From Campylobacteraceae bacterium (GTDB lineage: Bacteria > Campylobacterota > Campylobacteria > Campylobacterales > Sulfurovaceae): DNA of 7,821 nucleotides. A program made the position numbers and the translations under genes. The DNA lies in the NCBI GenBank assembly GCA_027023145.1, contig JALVWV010000263.1, positions 1 to 7,821 on the forward strand. Direction: 5' to 3'. Below the pieces are notes generated by a model. It worked only from the letters and a program-made list of their open reading frames with translations. It did not search any database and had not been told where the DNA came from. The stretch's first letter is position 1. Each line of letters opens with the position of its first letter. This document shows positions 1 to 6,498 of this stretch, piece after piece.

Positions 1-380
1 AATACCGGTATGAAGAGGATGATGACAAAGCCAACTCTATCCCTTGGAGAACCTATTTTGCTTTTGGAGAAGATTTGGGGAAAATCGACTCCAACTTTAT
101 CCGACCGGAAGTCCTTGCCGTTATTTTTGATATCGATGTGCGCTTGATCCAGGGGCAGGATGGGTTTGAAGCGGGTGATTCATTGAGAAGCTTTCTCGAG
201 GAGAATGGACTCGACACAACGCTCTATGATCAGAAGCCTCCGCAAGAAGTCTTTGCAAAAAAAACGCCTGTCGACGCCATGGCGTGTACAGTCAATTACA
301 GTTTTCGTGAGGGGCAGTATGCTTTTCGTTTCGACTACATCAAAAAAAGGGTCGTAAATTTTGAATTTTCTGGACACTAA
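1..380 (+). CDS. C-terminal part of an unrecognised protein, first gene of the visible T2SS operon (5' end outside window)
   Basis: The frame is open from base 3 to the TAA at 378-380, giving at least 125 residues, so the true start lies upstream. A TTG at 75 could start a shorter protein, but nothing marks it as a start and the frame runs through it. I do not recognise the family. The visible part is acidic at first, then has an alternating hydrophobic stretch (PEVLAVIFDIDVRLI), a middle rich in D, E and Q, and a C-terminal region with a single cysteine and beta-strand-like repeats of aromatic residues (YAFRFDY, VNFEF). No transmembrane segment lies in the visible part. It overlaps the gspL-like gene by 20 bases, so it belongs to the same operon. 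The place immediately before L is where gspK sits in classical operons, and a minor pseudopilin would fit. The residues seen do not establish this. Confidence 0.75.
   Translation, partial: YRYEEDDDKANSIPWRTYFAFGEDLGKIDSNFIRPEVLAVIFDIDVRLIQGQDGFEAGDSLRSFLEENGLDTTLYDQKPPQEVFAKKTPVDAMACTVNYSFREGQYAFRFDYIKKRVVNFEFSGH
347..351 (+). promoter_or_regulatory. Ribosome binding site supporting the TTG start of the gspL-like gene
   Basis: An A-rich AAGGG lies 9 bases before the TTG at 361, inside the end of the previous gene. An in-frame TAA at 355-357 prevents any start further upstream except an ATT at 358. TTG 361 is therefore the best start. Confidence 0.5.
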
Positions 381-1296
381 CAAAGCACCGCTGGTTTTGC
401 TGCATCGCCACATCACTGCACTGCCCGATGCTGCACGCTATGACCTCATGCTGACACCCCAATTTTATGTCATGAAGCGTGAAGCACTTCCTTTGAAGTA
501 CGCATTCCAAGCCAAAAAACTCGCCCCATCCATTCTCGAGGAGTTGACGGGGGAGGGGACGTTTGTCTACGAGGTGTTCAAGGAAGGTGATACCTGGGTG
601 TTTGTCGCCTATGATCTGCCGGAACTGGCTCAATTTCTGGAGACAAAAAAAGGGTCGATTGACCGGGTGCGCCGTCTCTATTTTGCCGAGCAAGCACGCG
701 AAAAATTTGTCACCCCAGTGACACTGGATGAACGTGAAGTCTTGACGCTGGTAAACGATACGGCTACCGTTGTCCCCACATCGCTTCTGCACGATGCAAC
801 ATCCTTTGCCCCATTTGATGAATCGTTTCGACCGAAGCAACATTTCGATATCAAACGAAGCTATAATCGTTTTCTTGACACCCGGCTGGCGATTGCTCTG
901 GCCATCCCCCTGGCACTCCTTGGCCTGACGTACATCGCTGAGGGGTATCGCTACCATGCTGCAATCGCAACCGCCGAGAGCCGACTTGATACCCTCCTTG
1001 ATGCCAACCCCTCTTTGCGGGGGGCTTATGCCCGAAAATCGATCCTCAAAAAATACGCCACGCTTAATAGGCGGCAACGGCAGATCCGTGATCGCATCAA
1101 GGATGTAAGTCATTTGACGGGCAACGACACACAAATCAACACTCTTTTCGTGGATACCAAGGGATACCGGGCGACATTGTCCGTCCCTGATAAGCCCAAG
1201 ACCATCACCACCCTCAAAAAACTGGCCGCCGCCGGAGGGCTGGAACACATCAAGATCGCTGCGGGGAAACTCGAGACACGGGGGTCATTCCAATGA
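361..1296 (+). CDS. gspL: GspL-like inner-membrane platform protein of the type II secretion system
   Basis: The 311-residue protein has the topology of GspL. It has a cytoplasmic part (about 1-174), one transmembrane helix (about 176-195, LAIALAIPLALLGLTYIAEGY region) and a periplasmic part with a charged helical, possibly coiled-coil stretch (about 200-250). The end has a strand-helix-strand pattern, as in the small ferredoxin-like domain of GspL and PilN/PilO. In T2SS, GspL recruits the ATPase GspE through its cytoplasmic domain and pairs with GspM in the membrane. The start is a TTG. It is backed by AAGGG 9 bases upstream and by an in-frame stop just before it. The next ATG, at 448, would remove 29 residues. 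It overlaps the previous gene by 20 bases and gspM by an ATGA. The cytoplasmic part is shorter than in classical GspL (well over 200 residues). Assignment rests on topology and neighbours, because sequence similarity is weak to the eye. A PilM/PilN-like fusion is the alternative. Confidence 0.72.
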   Translation: MNFLDTNKAPLVLLHRHITALPDAARYDLMLTPQFYVMKREALPLKYAFQAKKLAPSILEELTGEGTFVYEVFKEGDTWVFVAYDLPELAQFLETKKGSIDRVRRLYFAEQAREKFVTPVTLDEREVLTLVNDTATVVPTSLLHDATSFAPFDESFRPKQHFDIKRSYNRFLDTRLAIALAIPLALLGLTYIAEGYRYHAAIATAESRLDTLLDANPSLRGAYARKSILKKYATLNRRQRQIRDRIKDVSHLTGNDTQINTLFVDTKGYRATLSVPDKPKTITTLKKLAAAGGLEHIKIAAGKLETRGSFQ

Positions 1297-1694
1297 TACG
1301 CAAATATCAGAATGAAGGGATTGTTCTCTTGGCGCTACTCCTTCTGATCGGAGGATTCCTGTACCAAAGAGGTATGGAGCGGAAATTGGATACTTCGTTG
1401 GAGCAGAGCAAAACAGTCGCTGCAGAGATCGCAAAGGCAAAAACACTCCGACAAGTGTGGTCCTCCAAAAGGCTCAAGCAAAAAATTGCTTCGCTCCGAG
1501 GGGGTGTCCCTTCGAACAAGGTCAAAACATTCACTTTTGCAAAGAATAAGCTCAATGCCCACTTCTTCCAATTAACCGGAAAAGAACTCAACAATATTGC
1601 AACCAAAATCGCTTCGCTGCCAGTACATATCCAGGAGTTTGGCGTCACCCGCATGGGATCCCAATATGCATTAAGGTGTTTGTGCACATGGTAA
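1293..1694 (+). CDS. gspM: GspM-like inner-membrane protein of the type II secretion system
   Basis: A small bitopic membrane protein of 133 residues. It has a short cytoplasmic N-terminus, one transmembrane helix (about 10-24), a charged helical stretch (about 28-70), and a C-terminal helix-strand-strand region (about 93-133) like the periplasmic ferredoxin-like fold of GspM and PilO. GspM dimerises with GspL and stabilises the platform that holds GspE. The ATG overlaps the gspL stop as ATGA, and a G-run (1280-1284) lies 8 bases upstream. It is somewhat shorter than typical GspM (about 150-170 residues). It ends shortly after the last expected strand with an odd RCLCTW terminus holding two cysteines, but looks complete. 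The call depends on its size, its topology and its position directly between gspL-like and gspN-like genes. No single motif proves it. Confidence 0.68.
   Translation: MIRKYQNEGIVLLALLLLIGGFLYQRGMERKLDTSLEQSKTVAAEIAKAKTLRQVWSSKRLKQKIASLRGGVPSNKVKTFTFAKNKLNAHFFQLTGKELNNIATKIASLPVHIQEFGVTRMGSQYALRCLCTW
1673..1678 (+). promoter_or_regulatory. Ribosome binding site deciding the gspN start
   Basis: AAGGTG sits 9 bases before the ATG at 1688. The alternative in-frame GTG at 1676 lies inside this site and has no better one upstream, so ATG 1688 is preferred. Confidence 0.5.
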
Positions 1695-2197
1695 AAAAAA
1701 CAATCATATCCATCCTCTTGATTCCCTTTTTAATCTTGGCTTTCTCCCCCAAAAAGGAGTTGCTGTTCCTGCTTGAAAAGCAATGGGCTACCCGGGGGAT
1801 TGTCCTGGCAGATGGGGATGTCAAAACGCACCCTTTTGGTTTGAGTGTTGATCATCTTTCTCTCTATGTCAAAGGGATCAAAGTTGCCACCATCCGCCAT
1901 CTCTCCTTATGGTCTGTATTGTTTTATACAAAGGGGAGCATCGAAGGGGTCACCTTTGACTCTTCGCTCACGTCATACCTTCCCTCCCACATTGCGCACG
2001 TGACATTGGTGCACAGTGTCATCGATCCACTCCGAGCCAAGCTACGCGTAGAGGATCCAGCCATGCAAGGGGAAGGGTCATTTCATGTGAAAAAACGAAC
2101 CCTGTCGCTTCGTTTCACGAAGCTGCCCAAGGGGATCTCTACCACACGTTACCTGAAACACACCAAAGGAGGATGGGTCTATGCGCAACAATTCTGA
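1688..2197 (+). CDS. gspN: GspN-like accessory inner-membrane protein of the type II secretion system
   Basis: The 169-residue protein has a positively charged start, then one hydrophobic helix (about 5-20) that acts as an uncleaved anchor or signal. The rest is periplasmic and strand-rich, with alternating hydrophobic residues typical of GspN (VDHLSLYVKGIKVATI, GEGSFHVKKRTLSLRF). A terminal GGWVY resembles the end of family members. GspN is found in only some T2SS and its exact role is unsettled; it is thought to act with the L/M/C platform. It is shorter than the roughly 250 residues of classical GspN. Its start overlaps the gspM end by 7 bases, and its own end overlaps gspC by 17 bases. 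A longer form from GTG 1676 would add four residues but lacks a separate ribosome binding site. The family call is moderate, supported by position between M and C. Confidence 0.6.
   Translation: MVKKTIISILLIPFLILAFSPKKELLFLLEKQWATRGIVLADGDVKTHPFGLSVDHLSLYVKGIKVATIRHLSLWSVLFYTKGSIEGVTFDSSLTSYLPSHIAHVTLVHSVIDPLRAKLRVEDPAMQGEGSFHVKKRTLSLRFTKLPKGISTTRYLKHTKGGWVYAQQF
2165..2172 (+). promoter_or_regulatory. Strong ribosome binding site of gspC
   Basis: AAAGGAGG lies 8 bases before the ATG at 2181, inside the 3' end of the gspN-like gene. It is the best Shine-Dalgarno match seen in the window and fixes the gspC start. Confidence 0.7.
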
Positions 2198-3044
2198 CCC
2201 CAAATACCTTTGGAGTGTCGTCTGGATCCTTGGGCTGATACTGGCGGTCAAACTCCTGTGGGTGACCGCCGAGTGGCTGATCCCTCTGCCAGTCTCCGGG
2301 GTTGTCCATCAAGGCAACACACTGAAGCACAGTCTGCACTACCGCTATCGGCTGGCATCCAACGCCCCCATCAAAACCCCAACCCAAAAAACGATCACCA
2401 AGCCCACTGCTGTCCCCCGGGTGACGCTGGATGCGTATCGGCTGGTCGCCATCTACAGTACGGGTAAGCGTGCCATCGTAACGCTTGTACGCGGAAACAA
2501 AAGCTATGTCCTCTCTACCGATCCCAATGGAGGAGACGTGGAGGGGTATCACCTCAAAAAGGTGACAGCGACAACTGCCCGTTTCCAAAAAGGAGACGAT
2601 ACGGTCTTGCTACGTCTCTATGAGAAAAAACACTCTTCCTCGGCTGCCGAACGATCTATCCAGCCAGTTGCTTCCACCACCAAACCCAAAAGAAAAAAAG
2701 AAAGTGCCCCCATCGTCGATGATGGGGATACCAAACGGATCGACCGCTCTTTGATCCGGGAGTACACACAAAACCCGGAAAAGATTTGGAAAAATATCGG
2801 TCTCTATGAGGTCAAAAAAGATGGGAGATTGGATGGATTTAAGGTACGGTTTGTACGGCGCGGCACCCCGTTTGAAAAGCTGGGCCTCAAGCGTGGTGAC
2901 ATCATCAAAGCAATCAATGGTGAACCGATTGTCGATTATGCGACTCCGATGCGCATGCTCAAATCGGCCGACACGATCGATGACCTTTCGCTCATCATTG
3001 AACGCAATCACGAAGAACAGGAGTTGAAATATGAAGTTAAATAA
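2181..3044 (+). CDS. gspC: GspC, type II secretion bridging protein with HR and PDZ domains
   Basis: The 287-residue protein has the GspC order: a short cytoplasmic N-terminus, a transmembrane helix (about 9-29), a Pro/Thr/Lys linker (about 55-80), a homology-region domain (about 83-148), a second Lys/Ser/Pro-rich linker (about 149-190), and a C-terminal PDZ domain (about 207-287). The HR domain runs from the YRLVAIY start to the LLRLYE end, with an LVAIY...RAIVTLV core. The PDZ carries GLKRGDII at 235-242 and INGEP at 245-249, both typical. GspC connects the inner-membrane platform to the N0 domain of the secretin GspD through HR. The PDZ is implicated in substrate or partner selection. The PDZ favours a true T2SS over a type IV pilus, whose PilP lacks it. 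The start is set by AAAGGAGG at 2165-2172. The gene overlaps gspN by 17 bases and gspD by 14 bases. Confidence 0.9.
   Translation: MRNNSDPKYLWSVVWILGLILAVKLLWVTAEWLIPLPVSGVVHQGNTLKHSLHYRYRLASNAPIKTPTQKTITKPTAVPRVTLDAYRLVAIYSTGKRAIVTLVRGNKSYVLSTDPNGGDVEGYHLKKVTATTARFQKGDDTVLLRLYEKKHSSSAAERSIQPVASTTKPKRKKESAPIVDDGDTKRIDRSLIREYTQNPEKIWKNIGLYEVKKDGRLDGFKVRFVRRGTPFEKLGLKRGDIIKAINGEPIVDYATPMRMLKSADTIDDLSLIIERNHEEQELKYEVK
3019..3023 (+). promoter_or_regulatory. Ribosome binding site of gspD
   Basis: AGGAG lies 7 bases before the ATG at 3031, inside the end of gspC, so translation of gspD is probably coupled to that of gspC. Confidence 0.6.
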
Positions 3045-4986
3045 ATTATGGGTATTGCTAGCAGCAGCCCTGATCATGACCCTTGGTCTCTTGGCTGAAG
3101 AGACGGTCAATGTCAACATTCGCAACATGGGGGTCAAAGACTTTGTCCAAATGGTCGGCAAGATCCTCAAAAAGAATGTCCTCATCAACGGCGATCTCAA
3201 GGGGAAGATCAACTTCATCGCCACCGAGCCGATCAAGACCAGCTCCCTCCTCTCCCTTTCCAACTCCATCCTCGCCAGCAAAGGGTACGCCATGGTGGAT
3301 AAGGGGGACTTCATGGAAGTGGTCAAAGCCTCCGAAGCTGCCGGGATGGGGCTGGACGTCAGCAAAAATGTCAGTGGAGGGACGATGAAAACCGTCCTCT
3401 TCCCACTCAAGACCTCCAACGCTGCTGTTATCCGCGCCAAAATCCGTCCCCTCCTGCACAAAAATGCCAAAGTCGTCTCCTTCAAAAACAACAACGTTCT
3501 TGCCGTCACCGCCTACCCCCGTACTCTCCAGGCGATCAAAAAACTGATCGATTCGATTGAGAGTGCTGGACGCAAAGGGTCGACCATCATCCGCCTCAAA
3601 AACGCCACCGCCAAAGATGTCTACACCAATGCATCGGCCATGGCCAAGAAACTTTTCCCCCAAACTGTCAACAGTGAAAAAGTAGATGTCCTCAAAGACA
3701 CGGCCACCAACTCCATCATTCTCGTCGGAAAAAAAGAAAACGTAGATCGGATGGTTACATACATCAAAGAGCTGGATATTCCCGGTGAGAGTGTCGAACA
3801 AAAAATGTACGTCATCCCGCTGAAAAACTCCAACGTCGAGGATATGGAGAAGATCTTGAGCAAGCTCGTAGCCCAGATGAACAGCATGAGCACCTCCGCC
3901 GCCAAAAAAGGTCAAAAAGCCAAAAAAGCCATGGTGGTAGGAGATGCTGAGCGCAACGCCCTCATCGTCCTCGCTACGGGTGACCAAATCAAAAATATCA
4001 GAGAGGTGGTCGATCGGATTGATGTCGAGAAGCCCCAAGTATATATAGTCGCTAAAATTGTCGAGATCAACGTCGGCAAAGCGGCTAAAATCGGAATGGA
4101 GTATGGGGACTCCATCGGGGTAGCCAGTCAATTCCAAACCATGCTGAAAATGCCCAGCATCGGAAACCTCCCCGGTATCAGCAAAATCAAATCCTTGTTG
4201 CCAATAGGGGGAACCACTCTGCTGAAATTTTTCGCGCTCAATGCCAAGATCAATTTTCTCAAAACCAACGGTGCTGCCCAAATCCTCAGCCAACCCTCTG
4301 TGCTGTGTACCAACAACAAAGAATCAGAGATTTACGTCGGACAGGTTCGCTCGATCCTCACCAGCACCGCTGCTGGTGACAACAAAAACGACAACGCCCG
4401 CAATAGCTATTCGCGTGAGGACATCGGAATTACTCTCAAAGTCAAACCTCGTCTTTCCAGCAATAATAAAGTCGCCCTTGACGTCGAAGCCAACATCGAA
4501 GATATCGATCCGGGCGATTCTGTAGCAGCCGACCTTCCCACCACCACTAAACGCAAAGTAACCACCAATGCGATCGTTAACAATGGTCAAACCATCATCC
4601 TCGGCGGACTGATCAAAAGCTCCAACGGCGAAAGTGTCAAGAAAATCCCCTTCCTTGGAGATATCCCGATCCTCGGAGCCCTTTTTCGCACCACCAGCAA
4701 TGACGTCCGCAAGGTTAATGTCGTAATTTACCTCACCCCTTACATCGTGCGACGCAGTTCCGACTTGGTCAAACTCAAAGAGTTCCTCAACAGTCTCAAC
4801 AGTATCCAAGCCCGCTACGATGAGCTGCTACTCCAGCGCCTCGGCAAGAAACCGGGTCAACACAACTTTGGCAAACCCAAAGCACCAGCACGGGTACCGC
4901 ACCATGGCAGCAACGCCATGGATGTGCTGAATGGTCGTACCAGTCGTACCCACAATCAACCGATAGATGGAGAAGGAAACTTCTGA
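3031..4986 (+). CDS. gspD: GspD, type II secretion outer-membrane secretin
   Basis: The 651-residue secretin forms the multimeric outer-membrane channel of the T2SS. It starts with a Sec signal peptide, probably cleaved after Ala22 (LGLLA then EET). The periplasmic domains follow: N0 (about 24-100), N1 (about 119-180), N2 (about 184-251) and N3 (about 256-334). The secretin pore domain spans about 335-573. Its signatures are clear: IILGGLI at 522-528, then IPFLGDIPILGALF at 539-552 and YLTPYIV at 567-573. N3 contains a Lys/Ala-rich loop (about 288-300), a place where secretins vary. After the pore domain is a 78-residue tail: a helical part (about 576-605), then a basic, Pro/His-rich end. A helical C-terminus can serve as the S-domain that binds a pilotin, but no pilotin gene is seen. 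The protein is not a lipoprotein. It overlaps gspC by 14 bases and gspE by one base (TGATG). Confidence 0.96.
   Translation: MKLNKLWVLLAAALIMTLGLLAEETVNVNIRNMGVKDFVQMVGKILKKNVLINGDLKGKINFIATEPIKTSSLLSLSNSILASKGYAMVDKGDFMEVVKASEAAGMGLDVSKNVSGGTMKTVLFPLKTSNAAVIRAKIRPLLHKNAKVVSFKNNNVLAVTAYPRTLQAIKKLIDSIESAGRKGSTIIRLKNATAKDVYTNASAMAKKLFPQTVNSEKVDVLKDTATNSIILVGKKENVDRMVTYIKELDIPGESVEQKMYVIPLKNSNVEDMEKILSKLVAQMNSMSTSAAKKGQKAKKAMVVGDAERNALIVLATGDQIKNIREVVDRIDVEKPQVYIVAKIVEINVGKAAKIGMEYGDSIGVASQFQTMLKMPSIGNLPGISKIKSLLPIGGTTLLKFFALNAKINFLKTNGAAQILSQPSVLCTNNKESEIYVGQVRSILTSTAAGDNKNDNARNSYSREDIGITLKVKPRLSSNNKVALDVEANIEDIDPGDSVAADLPTTTKRKVTTNAIVNNGQTIILGGLIKSSNGESVKKIPFLGDIPILGALFRTTSNDVRKVNVVIYLTPYIVRRSSDLVKLKEFLNSLNSIQARYDELLLQRLGKKPGQHNFGKPKAPARVPHHGSNAMDVLNGRTSRTHNQPIDGEGNF
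4358..4379 (+). repeat. Perfect 9-bp inverted repeat inside gspD
   Basis: TCACCAGCA and TGCTGGTGA pair perfectly around a CCGC loop. The repeat lies within coding sequence for LTSTAAGD of the secretin. There is no T-run after it, so it is not a terminator. In about 8 kb one such repeat is not far from chance expectation. Confidence 0.35.
4902..4921 (+). repeat. Perfect 7-bp inverted repeat near the 3' end of gspD
   Basis: CCATGGC and GCCATGG flank a 6-base loop, ending 64 bases before the gspE start. Flanking AGCAC (4887-4891) and GTGCT (4924-4928) could extend the fold across an internal loop. No T-run follows. It could stabilise or mark the gspD-gspE junction of the mRNA, or be incidental. 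Confidence 0.3.
4973..4977 (+). promoter_or_regulatory. Ribosome binding site of gspE
   Basis: AAGGA lies 8 bases before the ATG at 4986, within the last codons of gspD. The stop and start overlap as TGATG, suggesting coupled translation. Confidence 0.55.
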
Positions 4987-6497
4987 TGCAGCTCCCGCAG
5001 ATAAACGATGTCGATCTCGATCCGGCGATTGATGAAAATATTGACCAGAAGCTGGCGCTCAAACACTCCCTATTGTTTGCCAACATCAAAGGGAAAGAAG
5101 CTGCTGTCGTCAAAGAGGATACCCTCTCTGATGCCCTAAATCATCTAGCAAAACTCGACAAGGAATATCCTGTTTACTTGACAGACGACGACAGCTTTAC
5201 TCGCCTGCGCAACAAATTTCTCGAGATTCAAACCGGCAGTGCATTTGATGAGATGGATGCGGCATCCGAAGAGCTGTTCGAAGCCGAATCCGATCTGCTC
5301 GAGTTTATCCAGAATTCACAGGATCTCCTCAACTCTGAAGAGTCTGCCCCGGTCATCAAGCTGGTCAATTCCCTCTTTTTCCAGGCGATCAAGCGGGGTG
5401 CGAGTGATATCCATATCGAAGCCCATGAACGGCGAGGTGAGGTGCGTTTTCGGGTCAACGGTGCATTGGTCAAACACCTTGATCTTGACAAAAACGTCAC
5501 CACCCTCGTGGTCAACCGGATCAAAGTCATCTCCGGGCTCGACATCTCCGAAAAACGGGTGCCACAGGACGGCCGGACACAAGTCTCCATCTCGGGCAAA
5601 ACCCTCGATATACGGGTCTCGGTACTGCCAACCTATTACGGTGAGCGGATCGTCATGCGGATCCTGATGCAGAGCGAGAACATCCCCTCTCTTGAGGAGC
5701 TGGGATTCCGGGAAGAGTTGACCGAAGAGTTTTATAAGCTTCTCAACCATTCTCATGGGATGATTCTCGTCACTGGCCCCACCGGTTCGGGGAAATCAAC
5801 CACCCTTCACTCGTTCCTTCAGTACCTCTCTTCCCCGGACAAAAACATCATTACCATTGAAGATCCGGTCGAATACAACAGTGACGATATCAGCCAGATC
5901 CAAGTCAACGACAAGGTCGGCCTTACGTTTGCAGCCGGGCTCCGTTCGATCCTCCGTCAGGATCCCGACGTAGTGATGGTCGGGGAGATCCGGGACACCG
6001 AGACGGCCAAGATCGCCGTCCAAGCTGCTCTTACCGGTCACCTGATGCTCTCAACCCTCCACACCAATGATTCAACATCGGCTCTGAGCCGCCTCGTGGA
6101 TATGGAAGTAGAACCCTTCCTGATCTCCTCTACTCTTCTCGGCGTACTGGCGCAGCGGTTGACCCGCAAGCTCTGCCCCTATTGCAAACAGCGCACTTTT
6201 CTCTCTCCTCGTGTCGCCCATGAACTCGATGTTCCCTATTCTGGCAACTATTTCAAAGCCGTTGGATGTACCGCCTGCAATTTCACTGGGTACAAAGGGC
6301 GCCAAGCTGTCGGTGAACTCTTCATCCTCACGGACAAGGTCAAAGAGTTGATGAAAGACGGAGTCAACGATCACCAAATCCGAGAACAAATGCGTGCATC
6401 AGGTATGCGTACCATCGCCGATGAGCTCAAACAAATGCTTATCGACGGCGAGATCAGCTACGAAGAAGCGATACGCGTCGGATTGATGGACAACTAA
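4986..6497 (+). CDS. gspE: GspE, cytoplasmic ATPase of the type II secretion system
   Basis: The 503-residue secretion ATPase of the GspE/PilB family hydrolyses ATP to drive pseudopilus assembly. Its diverged N-terminal domain (about 1-100) is where GspE binds GspL. The N2 domain has ASDIHIEA at 139-146 and RFRVNGAL soon after. The catalytic core shows Walker A GPTGSGKST at 264-272 (Lys270), the Asp box IITIEDPVEY at 288-297, Walker B DPDVVMVGEIRD at 326-337 (Glu334), and the His box GHLMLSTLHTN at 351-361. A zinc-binding tetracysteine insert follows, CPYC at 397-400 and CTAC at 428-431, then GYKGRQAVGE. All catalytic elements are intact. The zinc motif and the surrounding genes favour GspE (assembly) over PilT (retraction). 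The ATG overlaps the gspD stop by one base. The next gene starts one base after the stop. Confidence 0.96.
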   Translation: MQLPQINDVDLDPAIDENIDQKLALKHSLLFANIKGKEAAVVKEDTLSDALNHLAKLDKEYPVYLTDDDSFTRLRNKFLEIQTGSAFDEMDAASEELFEAESDLLEFIQNSQDLLNSEESAPVIKLVNSLFFQAIKRGASDIHIEAHERRGEVRFRVNGALVKHLDLDKNVTTLVVNRIKVISGLDISEKRVPQDGRTQVSISGKTLDIRVSVLPTYYGERIVMRILMQSENIPSLEELGFREELTEEFYKLLNHSHGMILVTGPTGSGKSTTLHSFLQYLSSPDKNIITIEDPVEYNSDDISQIQVNDKVGLTFAAGLRSILRQDPDVVMVGEIRDTETAKIAVQAALTGHLMLSTLHTNDSTSALSRLVDMEVEPFLISSTLLGVLAQRLTRKLCPYCKQRTFLSPRVAHELDVPYSGNYFKAVGCTACNFTGYKGRQAVGELFILTDKVKELMKDGVNDHQIREQMRASGMRTIADELKQMLIDGEISYEEAIRVGLMDN

Positions 6498-6498
6498 G

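Noticed and set aside
75..380. The first gene as a complete 101-residue protein starting at TTG 75
   Set aside because: The same frame is open to the left edge of the window and no ribosome binding site clearly marks TTG 75, so a truncated longer gene is more likely.
340..1248. Open frame of 302 codons on the - strand opposite the gspL-like gene
   Set aside because: The + strand frame has correct topology, coupled junctions on both sides and a ribosome binding site. The antisense product has no recognisable features.
1640..1694. Possible frameshift at the end of the gspM-like gene (odd RCLCTW terminus)
   Set aside because: The protein already contains the expected final helix and strands, and the stop overlaps a well-supported gspN start. 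No continuing homologous frame was seen.
2610..3509. Open frame of 299 codons on the - strand across the gspC-gspD junction
   Set aside because: It crosses two well-supported genes with PDZ and signal peptide/N0 features. Its translation shows no coherent domain.
3058..4293. Long open frame (411 codons) on the - strand opposite gspD
   Set aside because: It lies entirely antisense to a secretin with intact family motifs. Its translation is Gly/Asp/Phe-rich without recognisable domains, as expected from the complement of codons such as ATC, CTC, GCC and AAA.
361..6497. Type IV pilus (Pil) cluster instead of T2SS
   Set aside because: GspC has an HR plus PDZ arrangement, and an N-type gene is present. 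The PilM-N-O-P-Q order and a lipoprotein PilP are absent, which favours T2SS.
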